Origin: Cytophagaceae bacterium
GTDB lineage: Bacteria > Bacteroidota > Bacteroidia > Cytophagales > Spirosomataceae
Direction: 5' to 3'
Assembly: GCA_027486845.1 (NCBI GenBank)
Contig: JAIXOL010000035.1
Span: forward strand, 24,941 to 88,940
DNA length: 64,000 nt
Numbering within the stretch: position 1 is the first letter of the stretch; every line of letters begins with the position of its first letter. Position numbers and translations under genes: made by a program. Under the pieces are notes generated by a model. The model searched no databases, had not been told where the DNA came from, and saw only the letters and a program-made list of their open reading frames with translations. Of this stretch, positions 33,754 through 41,828 are shown piece by piece.

Positions 33754-35220
33754 CTAAGCATAGACGTTCAATGCTGCTACGACTTCACGCACACCAATTG
33801 CCATCATATTTGATAAATGAGTAGTGACGTTTTCTTCAAAACCTTTTAGGTTGCGAAGGTCAGTTCCCCAAAGTTGTTCGTTGCCCAAAACGGCATTGAC
33901 TACTTCATTCGCCTTATGGTTTTGCCATACTTCATAAAAATACTTTGCTGAGTCGCATTGGATTGGATAAAGTTCGCCTTCTTTTTCTCCAAAATACTTG
34001 CCGTTTTCTTCTTTTACTGCTTTCATAAATAAAAGATAAGCAGCAAAACCACGAGTAAAATATTGCGGAACAGTATTGAATTCTTTGTAATAATTGAGCA
34101 ACAATGGAATATTACGCATCTGCATTTTCATGGTATATTGGAGCGTGATACTAATCCATTGGTGGTCGAGGTATGGGTTACGGAATCTATCCAAAACATC
34201 GCGACCGTAGCGTTGAGCTACTTTTGCGTCAATTTTATAAGGAATTGCTGGAGCAATTTCCGACATCATTAGGTTTGTGATAAATTTCTCTGTTACGTCA
34301 TCTGCCAATGCTTCTTTTACAGTCTGAAAACCAGAAAGGAATTCCATACCACACATAAGTGAGTGTGTACCATTAAGCATACGAAGTTTAAGTTCACGGA
34401 ATTGCTCAATATTATTGGCAATTTTTACACCTTCATCGGCTTGGGCAAATGTTAAAACCTCTTTTACTTTTTCGCCGCCCTGGATTGCCCAAAGTCTGTA
34501 TGTTTCGGCTACTGCCAAAAGTTCATCTTCATAACCTAATTTTTGTTGAAGCTCAACCAAGGCCTCACCTTTTGGTTTGCCGGGTACGATTCTATCAACT
34601 AACGAATTGCAGAATGTATTTTCGGTTTTTAGCCACTCAATAAAATTAGCTGGTAAATTATTGAAAGAGGCAACTTTCAAAATAATATCTTTTAGAATAT
34701 CGCCATTACCTACGATAAGTTCAGTCGGGATAACCACAACACCAGCCTGTTTGTTCTGGAAACGCTCATATAGCCAGGCCGTAAGTTTTGCAGGAAACGA
34801 AGCGGGCGGAGATTGACGAATACTCTCCTCTACATATTGCAAGCCAACTTCAGTAGTATTTGAAATAACTACCGAAATATTAGAATCTTGGGCAGTTTCG
34901 AGGATTTCGTTCCATTGAGACTGAGCTGAAAGCACTCTACTAATGGCCGAACTGATAATGTTTTCTTCAGTTGGCACACCTTTGTCGATACCTCTTACAC
35001 AAATTGTATAAAGGTTATCTTGTTCGGCAAAAGCATCAGCACCACTCGAATCGGTTGATTTTACAACCACGATTCGTCCATTAAAAACCCCTTGTTTATT
35101 GGCTTTATCGATAAAATAGTCACATAATCCACGAAGCAAAACCCCAGTGCCAAATTGGAGAACCCTTTCAGGCAATTGGAGTGTAGAACGGTCGGTCAGT
35201 AATTCTTTAGAGAGTTTCAT
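33754..35220 (-). CDS. uxaB: Tagaturonate reductase (altronate oxidoreductase)
   Basis: A 488-residue mannitol-dehydrogenase-family enzyme. The N-terminal LPERVLQFGTGVLLRGLCDY is the UxaB form of the nucleotide-binding motif, distinct from the HLGCGAFHRAHQ form of UxuB. The substrate region TFCNSLVDRIVPG and the C-terminal all-alpha domain (KLRMLNGTHSLMCG) are present. It reduces D-tagaturonate to D-altronate with NADH in the galacturonate branch. It is convergent with the uxuA-kdgK-kdgA block; a clear promoter with TTG/TACTTTTG lies upstream. UxaA and UxaC are not in the window, so the branch would need genes elsewhere. Confidence 0.9.
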   Translation of the reverse strand: MKLSKELLTDRSTLQLPERVLQFGTGVLLRGLCDYFIDKANKQGVFNGRIVVVKSTDSSGADAFAEQDNLYTICVRGIDKGVPTEENIISSAISRVLSAQSQWNEILETAQDSNISVVISNTTEVGLQYVEESIRQSPPASFPAKLTAWLYERFQNKQAGVVVIPTELIVGNGDILKDIILKVASFNNLPANFIEWLKTENTFCNSLVDRIVPGKPKGEALVELQQKLGYEDELLAVAETYRLWAIQGGEKVKEVLTFAQADEGVKIANNIEQFRELKLRMLNGTHSLMCGMEFLSGFQTVKEALADDVTEKFITNLMMSEIAPAIPYKIDAKVAQRYGRDVLDRFRNPYLDHQWISITLQYTMKMQMRNIPLLLNYYKEFNTVPQYFTRGFAAYLLFMKAVKEENGKYFGEKEGELYPIQCDSAKYFYEVWQNHKANEVVNAVLGNEQLWGTDLRNLKGFEENVTTHLSNMMAIGVREVVAALNVYA

Positions 35221-35554
35221 TAAAAGTCATAAATATGATAGATTGAATCTAACAAAAGTAGGTACTTTATTAAGTTTCATCAACTAAAATTCAATTAAAT
35301 TATAATACTATTTTGTGATTTTAGTTATACTTTAAGAATAATTCTACAAGAATGTAATTGGTGAGTAGCTTATAGTGTAAAGTCAAACATATTTTAATGT
35401 AGAATTTTTGGCAATAAAAGCAGAGCTTATTTGATATTCATCAAGAGATCGGACTTGTATGCTGCTTGAAATTTTCCGTTTATCATCTTTGAATTTGGCA
35501 GAAACATCGAAAAAGCCTAATTTCGCCATACAAACAAATAAAACTATACCTGAA
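35221..35554. other. Divergent intergenic region uxaB / terC
   Basis: 334 bp, AT-rich. Holds the uxaB promoter (35254-35283) on the minus strand. A TTG at 35466 and CATCTTTG at 35484 may serve terC but the spacing is short. No further gene or strong hairpin seen. Confidence 0.45.
35254..35283 (-). promoter_or_regulatory. Predicted uxaB promoter
   Basis: On the minus strand TTG at 35283-35281, a 19-bp spacer, and TACTTTTG at 35261-35254, an excellent match to the Bacteroidota consensus. The uxaB ATG is 34 bp downstream. Confidence 0.75.
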
Positions 35555-36310
35555 ATGGAACAAATTTTTACAACAGCAGCTTTAACAAGTATTTTTACAT
35601 TAACACTTCTGGAGATTGTACTCGGAGTTGATAATATCATTTTCGTTTCGATTATTTCGTCGAAACTACCACACGCCGAACAGAAAAAAGCCCGTACTAT
35701 TGGTTTAGCCATGGCAATGACTATTCGTATTGCTTTGTTATTCGTGTTAGGGTGGATTTTGGGGCTACAAACTGACTTATTTAATCTAAAAGATTTAGGC
35801 TTACCTGTTGATTTAGGCTTTAGCGGTAAAGATATTATTTTATTGATTGGTGGACTTTTCTTGTTATATAAGGCAACGTCAGAAATTCACCATAAGCTTG
35901 AAGGACACGAAGAAAATATTAGTGCCAAAAAGACTTCTTCAAAATTATCAAAAGCCATTTTTGATATTGCGATTATTAACATCGTTTTCTCAATTGACTC
36001 AATAATTACTGCTATTGGTATGACCAATGATATTATCGTGATGGCCGTTTCCGTAGTTCTTTCAACCTTTGCGATGTTGGCTTTTGCGAAAAGCGTGGGC
36101 GACTTTGTGGAGCGTCACCCAACTGTTAAGATGTTGGCCTTATCGTTCTTGGTAATGATTGGTACATTGCTTGTTGCTGAGGCATTTAAAGTTCACGTAC
36201 CGAAAGGCTATGTTTACTTTTCGATGGCATTCTCGTTTTTGGTTGAAACCCTTAACATCAAAATGCGTAAAAATGCAAAACCAGTTGATTTACGAAGTGA
36301 TATTAAATAA
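35555..36310 (+). CDS. TerC family integral membrane protein
   Basis: A 252-residue polytopic protein with about seven helices. The two TerC family acidic motifs are present, LEIVLGVDNIIFVSII in helix 1 and NIVFSIDSIITAIGM in the second half. The family is linked to tellurite resistance and, more generally, to metal (manganese) export and membrane protein maturation. The start at 35555 (MEQIFTTAAL) is preferred because family members begin this way; the in-frame ATG at 35459 would add 32 residues that do not look like part of the domain. Monocistronic; GC hairpins e and f follow. Confidence 0.88.
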   Translation: MEQIFTTAALTSIFTLTLLEIVLGVDNIIFVSIISSKLPHAEQKKARTIGLAMAMTIRIALLFVLGWILGLQTDLFNLKDLGLPVDLGFSGKDIILLIGGLFLLYKATSEIHHKLEGHEENISAKKTSSKLSKAIFDIAIINIVFSIDSIITAIGMTNDIIVMAVSVVLSTFAMLAFAKSVGDFVERHPTVKMLALSFLVMIGTLLVAEAFKVHVPKGYVYFSMAFSFLVETLNIKMRKNAKPVDLRSDIK

Positions 36311-36329
36311 ATAGATGAAGTCCTGCTAT

Positions 36330-36341
36330 CCCCAAAGGGGG
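36330..36341. repeat. GC hairpin repeat (copy e)
   Basis: CCCCAAAGGGGG after the terC stop; opposite partner of copy f 70 bp further, both in the terC-plsC gap. Confidence 0.55.
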
Positions 36342-36407
36342 AATGAGCGAATAGGAAATTGATTTAATAGCTTTTGGGGTAAAAATTCTATGTTTTTTAG
36401 TTAAAAA

Positions 36408-36420
36408 CCCCCTCTGGGGG
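36408..36420. repeat. GC hairpin repeat (copy f), just upstream of plsC
   Basis: CCCCCTCTGGGGG followed by TAAGGAGCA and the plsC ATG at 36430. Same position relative to the start codon as copies b and c. Confidence 0.65.
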
Positions 36421-36429
36421 TAAGGAGCA

Positions 36430-37155
36430 ATGAAGATATTTTCTTGGATATACACAGTTTGGTGTGCGTTTTGGTTTATAATAGTGTTTTTATTGCTTTT
36501 TCCTGTTGTTTTTGTTTGCTTGCAAAAGGAACAATGGAAGCCAATTGCCCATTATTGTAACCGTATTTGGGGGAAAATTTTCTTTTTCGGGATTGGTCAG
36601 CCTGTACACGTTACTTACGAAACAGAACTTGACCCAAAACGTGCGTATGTTTTTTGTGCCAATCATTTTAGTTATCTTGATATTGCGATAATGGGCGTAG
36701 TAATCAAAAACTTTTTTGCTTTTATGGGCAAAAGTTCGGTCAAGAAAGTGCCGCTATTTGGATATATGTTTACAAAACTTCATATTGAAGTAGACAGAAC
36801 AGAAAAAAATAGCCGAATAAAGGCATTAACTCGCTCAATAAAAGCTCTGAAATCGGGTCGAAGTATTATGATTTTTCCTGAAGGAGGTATTTTTTCAACT
36901 AATTTTCCCGAAATGATTCAGCCTTTAAAAGATGGAGCTTTTTCTATGGCTATCGAAAATCAAGTGCCGATTGTGCCAATTTCGCTACTGGATAATTATA
37001 AAGTAATGCCCGAAGTACTATTCAGATGGCACAAAATTAGGGTAATCGTGCATAAACCTATTGAGACAATAGGCAAAACAAAAGCTGAAATAGACGACTT
37101 GAAAAAGCAAGTTTATGATGTGATTCAGCCAACACTAAATAAGTTTAGAAATTAA
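36430..37155 (+). CDS. plsC: 1-acyl-sn-glycerol-3-phosphate acyltransferase (PlsC-like)
   Basis: A 241-residue lysophospholipid acyltransferase. A long N-terminal membrane segment (residues 3-35) is followed by the catalytic HX4D in CANHFSYLD and the glycerophosphate-binding FPEGGIF motif about 75 residues later. It acylates lysophosphatidate at sn-2 to phosphatidate on the inner membrane. The terminal VPIVPISL block is also normal for PlsC. Some relatives acylate ornithine or other lipids, so the acceptor is not fully certain. gatC follows in the same direction. Confidence 0.88.
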   Translation: MKIFSWIYTVWCAFWFIIVFLLLFPVVFVCLQKEQWKPIAHYCNRIWGKIFFFGIGQPVHVTYETELDPKRAYVFCANHFSYLDIAIMGVVIKNFFAFMGKSSVKKVPLFGYMFTKLHIEVDRTEKNSRIKALTRSIKALKSGRSIMIFPEGGIFSTNFPEMIQPLKDGAFSMAIENQVPIVPISLLDNYKVMPEVLFRWHKIRVIVHKPIETIGKTKAEIDDLKKQVYDVIQPTLNKFRN

Positions 37156-37164
37156 AAAAGAATT

Positions 37165-37226
37165 TAGGTGCTTAGGCACAAAGCGACAAAGTTAAATTTA
37201 CTATGTGCCTATGTGCCTTTGCTACT
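37165..37226. repeat. GTGCC/AAAGGCAC-type repeat tract upstream of gatC
   Basis: AGGCACAAAGCGACAAAG at the left and CTATGTGCCTATGTGCCTTT at the right are mirrored variants of the same word, forming a loose inverted repeat 19 bp before the gatC ATG. Confidence 0.45.
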
Positions 37227-37244
37227 TTGAACCTTAATAAAAGT

Positions 37245-37532
37245 ATGATAATAGACCAAAAAACAGTTGAAAAAATGGCACATCTTTCTCGTTTAGAATT
37301 AAGCGAGCAGGAAAGTCAAAAAATGGTGGGTGATTTATCGAAAATCTTGAATTGGATGGATCAACTCAAAGAACTCGACACTACCAATGTAGAGCCACTT
37401 ACGCACATGAGCGAAGAAGTGAATGTTTTCAGAGAAGATATTGCTAAAAACGCTTTGTTAAGAGAGAAAGGCTTGAAAAATGCTCCAAGTCAAAATGGCG
37501 AGTATTTTCAAGTTCCGAAAGTGATAGAATAA
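37245..37532 (+). CDS. gatC: Aspartyl/glutamyl-tRNA amidotransferase subunit C
   Basis: A 95-residue protein matching GatC: VEKMAHLSRLELSEQESQKM, LSKILNWMDQLKELDT and VEPLTHMSEEVNVFREDI are the canonical helices and belt region. GatC wraps around GatA and helps it amidate mischarged Glu-tRNA(Gln) or Asp-tRNA(Asn). The start at 37245 is chosen; an earlier ATG at 37203 would translate the upstream repeat tract. gatA and gatB are not adjacent, as is usual in Bacteroidota. A hairpin terminator follows. Confidence 0.93.
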   Translation: MIIDQKTVEKMAHLSRLELSEQESQKMVGDLSKILNWMDQLKELDTTNVEPLTHMSEEVNVFREDIAKNALLREKGLKNAPSQNGEYFQVPKVIE

Positions 37533-37570
37533 AAATTCACAGACAATAGTTGGCAGTCAATAGAAATAAG

Positions 37571-37616
37571 CCTGTAAAGAATGATGTCGAATCGTCAAAC
37601 TTTACAGGTTTTTTTT
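37571..37616 (+). terminator. Terminator after gatC
   Basis: CCTGTAAAG (37571-37579) pairs with CTTTACAGG (37600-37608), followed by eight T residues. Confidence 0.8.
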
Positions 37617-37621
37617 GAGAA

Positions 37622-38215
37622 TTAAGCCATTTGATGGCGAGCGGCTCTTCCGAAACAAAACAAACTAATAGCAACCAAATAATGATAAATATCGGTTGAG
37701 TCGAGGATGCTATTGGGTATAAAACTCTTGTTATAAGTAGCCAAAATCAATGCTAAAACTCCCAAAATAAGCCAAGAACCAATGGCCGAACGACCTTTGA
37801 TAAGTCCAAAAATACCAATAACTAAAACTAAAGGAATCGCCACCATTGATACTATCTGTAGGACTTTTAAGTTATCGGTCAGTTGAACGATTCCAAAAGT
37901 AATAAAACCTAAAATCAGTAGGATATAGGTGGTATTTCGAGAAGTCATTTTTCGTTGAACTGATAAAAATGAAGCATAAACCAAGCAAAAAGCTCCTGCT
38001 GTTCCTGCTAAATGTTGAAAAAACTCTGAAACAGTTTTTGCAGGAGCATAACCCAAAAATCGGATAACTCCGAAAAAAGCCGCTGCTGTAATCGAAACTA
38101 CGAAGGTTTGCCAAAGTAAGCAGGTATTAAATTCGAGTTTTCGGAGATATTGGTAAAATACATAAATGCCTGTGAGCGTAAGAACAGAATCAGAAATAGC
38201 ATGAGTGATTTCCAT
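37622..38215 (-). CDS. Hypothetical polytopic membrane protein
   Basis: A 197-residue protein with six or seven predicted helices spread over its whole length (for example SVLTLTGIYVFYQYL, ITAAAFFGVIRFLGY, LLILGFITFGIVQL, IPLVLVIGIFGLIKG). No charged catalytic motif or known domain is recognised. Helix order and a polar loop AKTVSEFFQHL suggest a small integral membrane protein family of Bacteroidota. It lies between gatC (convergent) and the ROK kinase (same strand, 123 bp upstream) without obvious link to either. Function unknown. Confidence 0.65.
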   Translation of the reverse strand: MEITHAISDSVLTLTGIYVFYQYLRKLEFNTCLLWQTFVVSITAAAFFGVIRFLGYAPAKTVSEFFQHLAGTAGAFCLVYASFLSVQRKMTSRNTTYILLILGFITFGIVQLTDNLKVLQIVSMVAIPLVLVIGIFGLIKGRSAIGSWLILGVLALILATYNKSFIPNSILDSTDIYHYLVAISLFCFGRAARHQMA

Positions 38216-38275
38216 AGTTTAGTTTATAGAGTTTTGGGTTGAATTTAAAGATAAAAACACTTTTAATCGCTGAAC

Positions 38276-38316
38276 AAAAAAAGGTTAACTATCAATCTGA
38301 TAATCAACCCTTTTTT
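38276..38316 (-). terminator. Terminator after the ROK kinase gene
   Basis: AAAAAAAGGTTAACTATCA pairs imperfectly with TGATAATCAACCCTTTTTT; on the minus strand it is followed by a T-run, 23 bp after the kinase stop. Confidence 0.6.
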
Positions 38317-38338
38317 GCAGAAATATTTGTACTTTATA

Positions 38339-39250
38339 TTAGAAACACAAACTTGCCGCTCCAAGTAGTCCAGCATCGTTTCCAAGTGTAGCTTTTTTGA
38401 TAACAAGTGTTTTGAGGTAATAAGGTGTAAGCCAATATTCCAATTGCTTACTGATAGCTGGCATGATATAATCAAACGATGCCGAAAGGCCACCACCTAC
38501 TAAGATTGTAGTAATATCAAGGATACGAATCATCGAAACCAAGGCATTACCGAGCATTTCGCCAACTTCGCTGAAAACTTGAAGAGCGAGTTCGTCACCT
38601 TCGGCAGCTGCAGCTACCAAACCCGTAGTCGAGATAGTGCCATCATCAGGCAATTGCGATTTGCCAGTATAAGCTTTTCTCATTTTATTAGCTAATGCTA
38701 ACAATTCATTTTTACCGATATTTCTTTCTAGAACTTTGCCATTTTTTGATGGCACGTGACCAGGTTCCATCGCATTTCCGCCACCTCCTTTGAAAACTTG
38801 TTTGTCGATAATTGCCGCCCCACCAACACCAGTTCCGAGTGTAACCATGATATAATCTTCTGGAATTTCTTCATCTTCTCCAAAATAATACTCACCCAAA
38901 GCAGCGGCATTTGCATCGTTTTCGAGGAAAAAGTCGCATTTTGGGAAACGTTCTTTCAAGTATGGTATGATTGGAGTGCCATCGATTTCGGGAATTGCCG
39001 TAATTTCTACCAAAGTCGTACGACTACGGTTGATAAGCCCTGGCACGCCGATTCCGCATTTTTCTACGCTTTTATTTTCGGCCAATTGAATCGCAATTGC
39101 ATCGCCCAAACGCTCTACAAAATGTCCAGACGTTCTCCAACTTGCCGTATCGTGACTATAAAAATTTGAAAGTTTACCAGTTTGAGCTTCAACAATGCCC
39201 ATCTTGACGTTAGTACCGCCCACATCAATTCCTAAATATTCGGTTGCCAT
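38339..39250 (-). CDS. ROK family sugar kinase (glucokinase-like)
   Basis: A 303-residue ROK protein: phosphate-1 loop GIDVGGTNVKMGI (residues 6-18), phosphate-2 region LGTGVGGAAIID, the catalytic Asp in ENDANAAALGEY, and the adenosine loop ILVGGGLSASFD. The ROK zinc signature is only half present: the GH is there (MEPGHVPSKNG) but the CxCGxxGC cysteines are missing, replaced by KVLERNIGKN. Sequence around it suggests a stable Cytophagales subgroup and not decay. It probably phosphorylates glucose or an N-acetyl sugar in the cytoplasm. No HTH domain, so it is an enzyme and not a NagC-type repressor. Confidence 0.85.
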   Translation of the reverse strand: MATEYLGIDVGGTNVKMGIVEAQTGKLSNFYSHDTASWRTSGHFVERLGDAIAIQLAENKSVEKCGIGVPGLINRSRTTLVEITAIPEIDGTPIIPYLKERFPKCDFFLENDANAAALGEYYFGEDEEIPEDYIMVTLGTGVGGAAIIDKQVFKGGGGNAMEPGHVPSKNGKVLERNIGKNELLALANKMRKAYTGKSQLPDDGTISTTGLVAAAAEGDELALQVFSEVGEMLGNALVSMIRILDITTILVGGGLSASFDYIMPAISKQLEYWLTPYYLKTLVIKKATLGNDAGLLGAASLCF

Positions 39251-39279
39251 TTAGCGTAAAATTATATGTATTAAAAGGT

Positions 39280-39287
39280 CAAATATA
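39280..39287 (-). promoter_or_regulatory. Predicted ROK kinase promoter -7 box
   Basis: Minus-strand TATATTTG, an exact TAnnTTTG match 29 bp upstream of the kinase ATG. No TTG at the expected distance. Confidence 0.5.
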
Positions 39288-39362
39288 AAAGTTTTTTATT
39301 TTTTTTAGAAGAATTATGCTTATTTTAAAAAAACCATCCCTATTGAGGAGGGTTGAGTGGAG

Positions 39363-40070
39363 CTAAATGTCGCCACCCTGCGGACGCAAAATAATTTCAT
39401 CAATAACTGCATTTTTCGACAAACTATATGCACTCCAAATAGTTTCAGCGATATCGGCAACGGTCATAAATCTTTCTTCTGGAATTCCAGCCCCTGCCCA
39501 ACTATCGGTGTAAACAGCCCCTGGCATTACCGAAGTTACTTTTACACCATAATCTTTCATTTCTTCACGCAAAACCTTACTGAAACCCAACAAAGCAAAC
39601 TTTGAGATACTGTATGAGCCACCATTTGGATAGGCTTTCAAGCTTGCGACCGAACACATATTAAAAATATGCCCACTTCGTTGCTCAATCATTGTCGGAA
39701 TTAGTCCACGAGTGAGGTGATATGCACTATATAGATTGGTTTCGATGAGTTGTTCTAATACGCCATCGGCTTCTTCGTGTACGTTGCCAGGAATAAAAGT
39801 ACCAGCATTATTGGTCAACATACCGATTGCTTGAGCCAAAGATTTGATAAATTCTGCAAAAGCAATTGCTTGAACTTTAATGGCTAAATCTGCTTTAAAT
39901 ACGTGGCATTTTACACCATATTGTGCTTCGATTGCCAGTTTGGTTGCTGCCAAATCGGTTTCATTGCGAGCTGAAATTACGACATCAAAATCATTTTTGG
40001 CAAATTGTTCGGCAATAGCTCGCCCAATTCCTCTTGTACCACCCGAAACTACCGCTAATTTTCTACTCAT
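39363..40070 (-). CDS. SDR family oxidoreductase
   Basis: A 235-residue classical short-chain dehydrogenase: cofactor motif SGGTRGIGRAIAEQF (residues 9-23), a basic ISARNE at the end of strand 2 that favours NADPH, LTNNAGTF, and the catalytic Ser/Tyr/Lys in MCSVASLKAYPNGGSYSISKFALLGF. Resembles 3-oxoacyl reductases and sepiapterin-reductase-like proteins. The substrate is not predictable; there is no pathway partner next to it. Transcribed away from mlaE with a 121-bp divergent gap. Confidence 0.82.
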   Translation of the reverse strand: MSRKLAVVSGGTRGIGRAIAEQFAKNDFDVVISARNETDLAATKLAIEAQYGVKCHVFKADLAIKVQAIAFAEFIKSLAQAIGMLTNNAGTFIPGNVHEEADGVLEQLIETNLYSAYHLTRGLIPTMIEQRSGHIFNMCSVASLKAYPNGGSYSISKFALLGFSKVLREEMKDYGVKVTSVMPGAVYTDSWAGAGIPEERFMTVADIAETIWSAYSLSKNAVIDEIILRPQGGDI

Positions 40071-40154
40071 TGTAATGAAGTATTATTTTAAATGGGTTTG
40101 CTATAATTCTCAGAAAAACCTCATATATAGAACTATGAACCTTAAACAAATCGT

Positions 40155-40162
40155 TATCTTTG
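40155..40162 (+). promoter_or_regulatory. Predicted mlaE promoter -7 box
   Basis: TATCTTTG matches TAnnTTTG; the mlaE ATG is 29 bp downstream. Confidence 0.55.
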
Positions 40163-40191
40163 CAAATATCGTTAAAATTTAGCTAAAAACT

Positions 40192-40923
40192 ATGTTATCA
40201 GTAATAGGAAGATATTTAATATTTCTCGGAAAACTCTTCACTCGACGAGAATCGCTGAAAGTATATTGGAAAAGATTTATAGATGAATGTATCGGAATCG
40301 GTGTTAGTTCGGTATTTATTGTGGCCATCGTAGCGGTTTTTATTGGAGCGGTGGTTTGTGTGCAAACTCGTGCCAATTTGGTGAGTCCGGTCATACCTGT
40401 TTATGTAGTCAGTAATATCGTGCGAGACATGACGCTACTCGAACTTTCTTCGACGTTTATGTGTGTAGTTTTGGCAGGAAAAGTTGGGTCAAATATTGCT
40501 GGCGAACTCGGTACAATGAAAATTACCGAGCAAATTGATGCCCTCGAAGTAATGGGAATTAATTCGGCTTCGTATTTGGTTTTACCTAAATTATTAGCTG
40601 CGGTTTTCACATTTCCGTTATTGGCAATTATTTCTGGTTTTTTGGGCATTTTTGGAGGATATTTAGCGGGTACTTTGTCGGGCATTATCACTCCCGAAGA
40701 CTATATTTATGGAATCCGATATTCATTTATTCCGTTTAATGTCTTTATTTCTATCATTAAAGCTATTGTTTTTGGCTTTTTAATATCTACAATTTCGGCT
40801 TTTCAAGGTTATAATACTCGTGGTGGTGCTTTGGAAGTTGGACAAGCCAGTACTTCGGCTGTAACTAATAGCTGTATTGCGGTTTTGATTGCCGATTATC
40901 TTTTGGCAGAGCTTTTGACTTAA
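40192..40923 (+). CDS. mlaE: MlaE family ABC transporter permease
   Basis: A 243-residue permease of the MlaE/YrbE type: about six helices, the family loop ELGTMKITEQIDALEVMGIN (a coupling-helix region), PKLLAAVFTFPLL, and the C-terminal TISAFQGYNTRGGALEVG. MlaE with MlaF and an MCE protein forms an inner-membrane complex moving phospholipids between membranes. mlaF follows after 92 bp, but no MCE (mlaD) gene is next to them in this window. Confidence 0.9.
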   Translation: MLSVIGRYLIFLGKLFTRRESLKVYWKRFIDECIGIGVSSVFIVAIVAVFIGAVVCVQTRANLVSPVIPVYVVSNIVRDMTLLELSSTFMCVVLAGKVGSNIAGELGTMKITEQIDALEVMGINSASYLVLPKLLAAVFTFPLLAIISGFLGIFGGYLAGTLSGIITPEDYIYGIRYSFIPFNVFISIIKAIVFGFLISTISAFQGYNTRGGALEVGQASTSAVTNSCIAVLIADYLLAELLT

Positions 40924-40940
40924 TGAGTGCCACAATGGAC

Positions 40941-40963
40941 ATTGAATGAATGATTGAGCGAAT
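40941..40963. repeat. TGAATGA-type repeat in the mlaE-mlaF gap
   Basis: ATTGAATGAATGATTGAGCG AATG, the reverse complement type of the tract at 31821-31856. Confidence 0.45.
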
Positions 40964-41015
40964 GTAACAACTCTCATTCCAAATTATCCATTTTATATTT
41001 TATATTATTTTTCAA

Positions 41016-41768
41016 ATGATTGAAATAAAAAACATATCAAAATCTTTCAACGATCGTATGGTTTTGGATAACGTCAGTGGCGTTTTCAAGAAAGGCGAAA
41101 CAAGTTTAGTTATCGGTGCGAGTGGTACAGGAAAAAGCGTATTGCTCAAATGTATGCTTGATTTGGTACGTCCCGAAGCTGGAACAACGCTTTATAATGG
41201 GCGTGATTTTTATATAGGCGATGAAGAAGATAAAAAAGATATTCGCCGAGAAATGGGCGTACTTTTTCAAGGTGGAGCCTTGTTTGATTCTAAAACTGTT
41301 CATGAAAACATTCAGTTTCCGCTTGATATGCTCACAGAAATGGGTGAGGGTGAAAAGAAAGACCGTGTAGAATTTTGCTTACAAAAGGTTGGTTTGGAAG
41401 GAACAGGCGGCCGAATGCCATCAGAGATTTCAGGAGGAATGAAGAAGCGTGTAGGCATTGCCCGTGCGATTGTGATGAATCCAAAATATTTGTTTTGCGA
41501 TGAACCAAACTCTGGCCTCGACCCGCTGACTTCGATAAAAATTGATGAATTAATCAAAGAAATTACCGACGAATTTGATATTACAACCGTAGTTATTACG
41601 CACGACATGAACTCGGTGCTTTCGATTGGTGATAAAATTATGTTTTTGCACAAAGGTAAAAAACTTTGGGAAGGAAACAGTCAAACCATTATGGGCGATA
41701 CCGTTCCTGAGTTAGAAGAATTTGTGTTTTGTAATAAAGCTCTTAGCTTGATGAGGGCTGGGAAATAA
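41016..41768 (+). CDS. mlaF: MlaF family ABC transporter ATP-binding protein
   Basis: A 250-residue ABC ATPase: Walker A GASGTGKSVLLK (residues 33-44), Q-loop FQGGALFDSKTV typical of MlaF, signature EISGGMKKRVGIARA, Walker B YLFCDEPNSGLDP with the MlaF-type NSGLDP, and the switch His in VVITHDM. It powers MlaE-linked lipid transport. A strong terminator stands directly behind the stop codon, so the transcript ends here without an MCE gene. Confidence 0.92.
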   Translation: MIEIKNISKSFNDRMVLDNVSGVFKKGETSLVIGASGTGKSVLLKCMLDLVRPEAGTTLYNGRDFYIGDEEDKKDIRREMGVLFQGGALFDSKTVHENIQFPLDMLTEMGEGEKKDRVEFCLQKVGLEGTGGRMPSEISGGMKKRVGIARAIVMNPKYLFCDEPNSGLDPLTSIKIDELIKEITDEFDITTVVITHDMNSVLSIGDKIMFLHKGKKLWEGNSQTIMGDTVPELEEFVFCNKALSLMRAGK

Positions 41769-41769
41769 C

Positions 41770-41805
41770 AAAAAAGGCTTAGAAATTCAATTCTAAGCCT
41801 TTTTT
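41770..41805. terminator. Bidirectional terminator between mlaF and the GH3 gene
   Basis: AAAAAAGGCTTAGAA (41770-41784) and TTCTAAGCCTTTTTT (41791-41805): perfect 15-bp arms with a 6-nt loop between convergent genes. Confidence 0.9.
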
Positions 41806-41828
41806 GTAGAAAAATTTGAAAAATTGTT

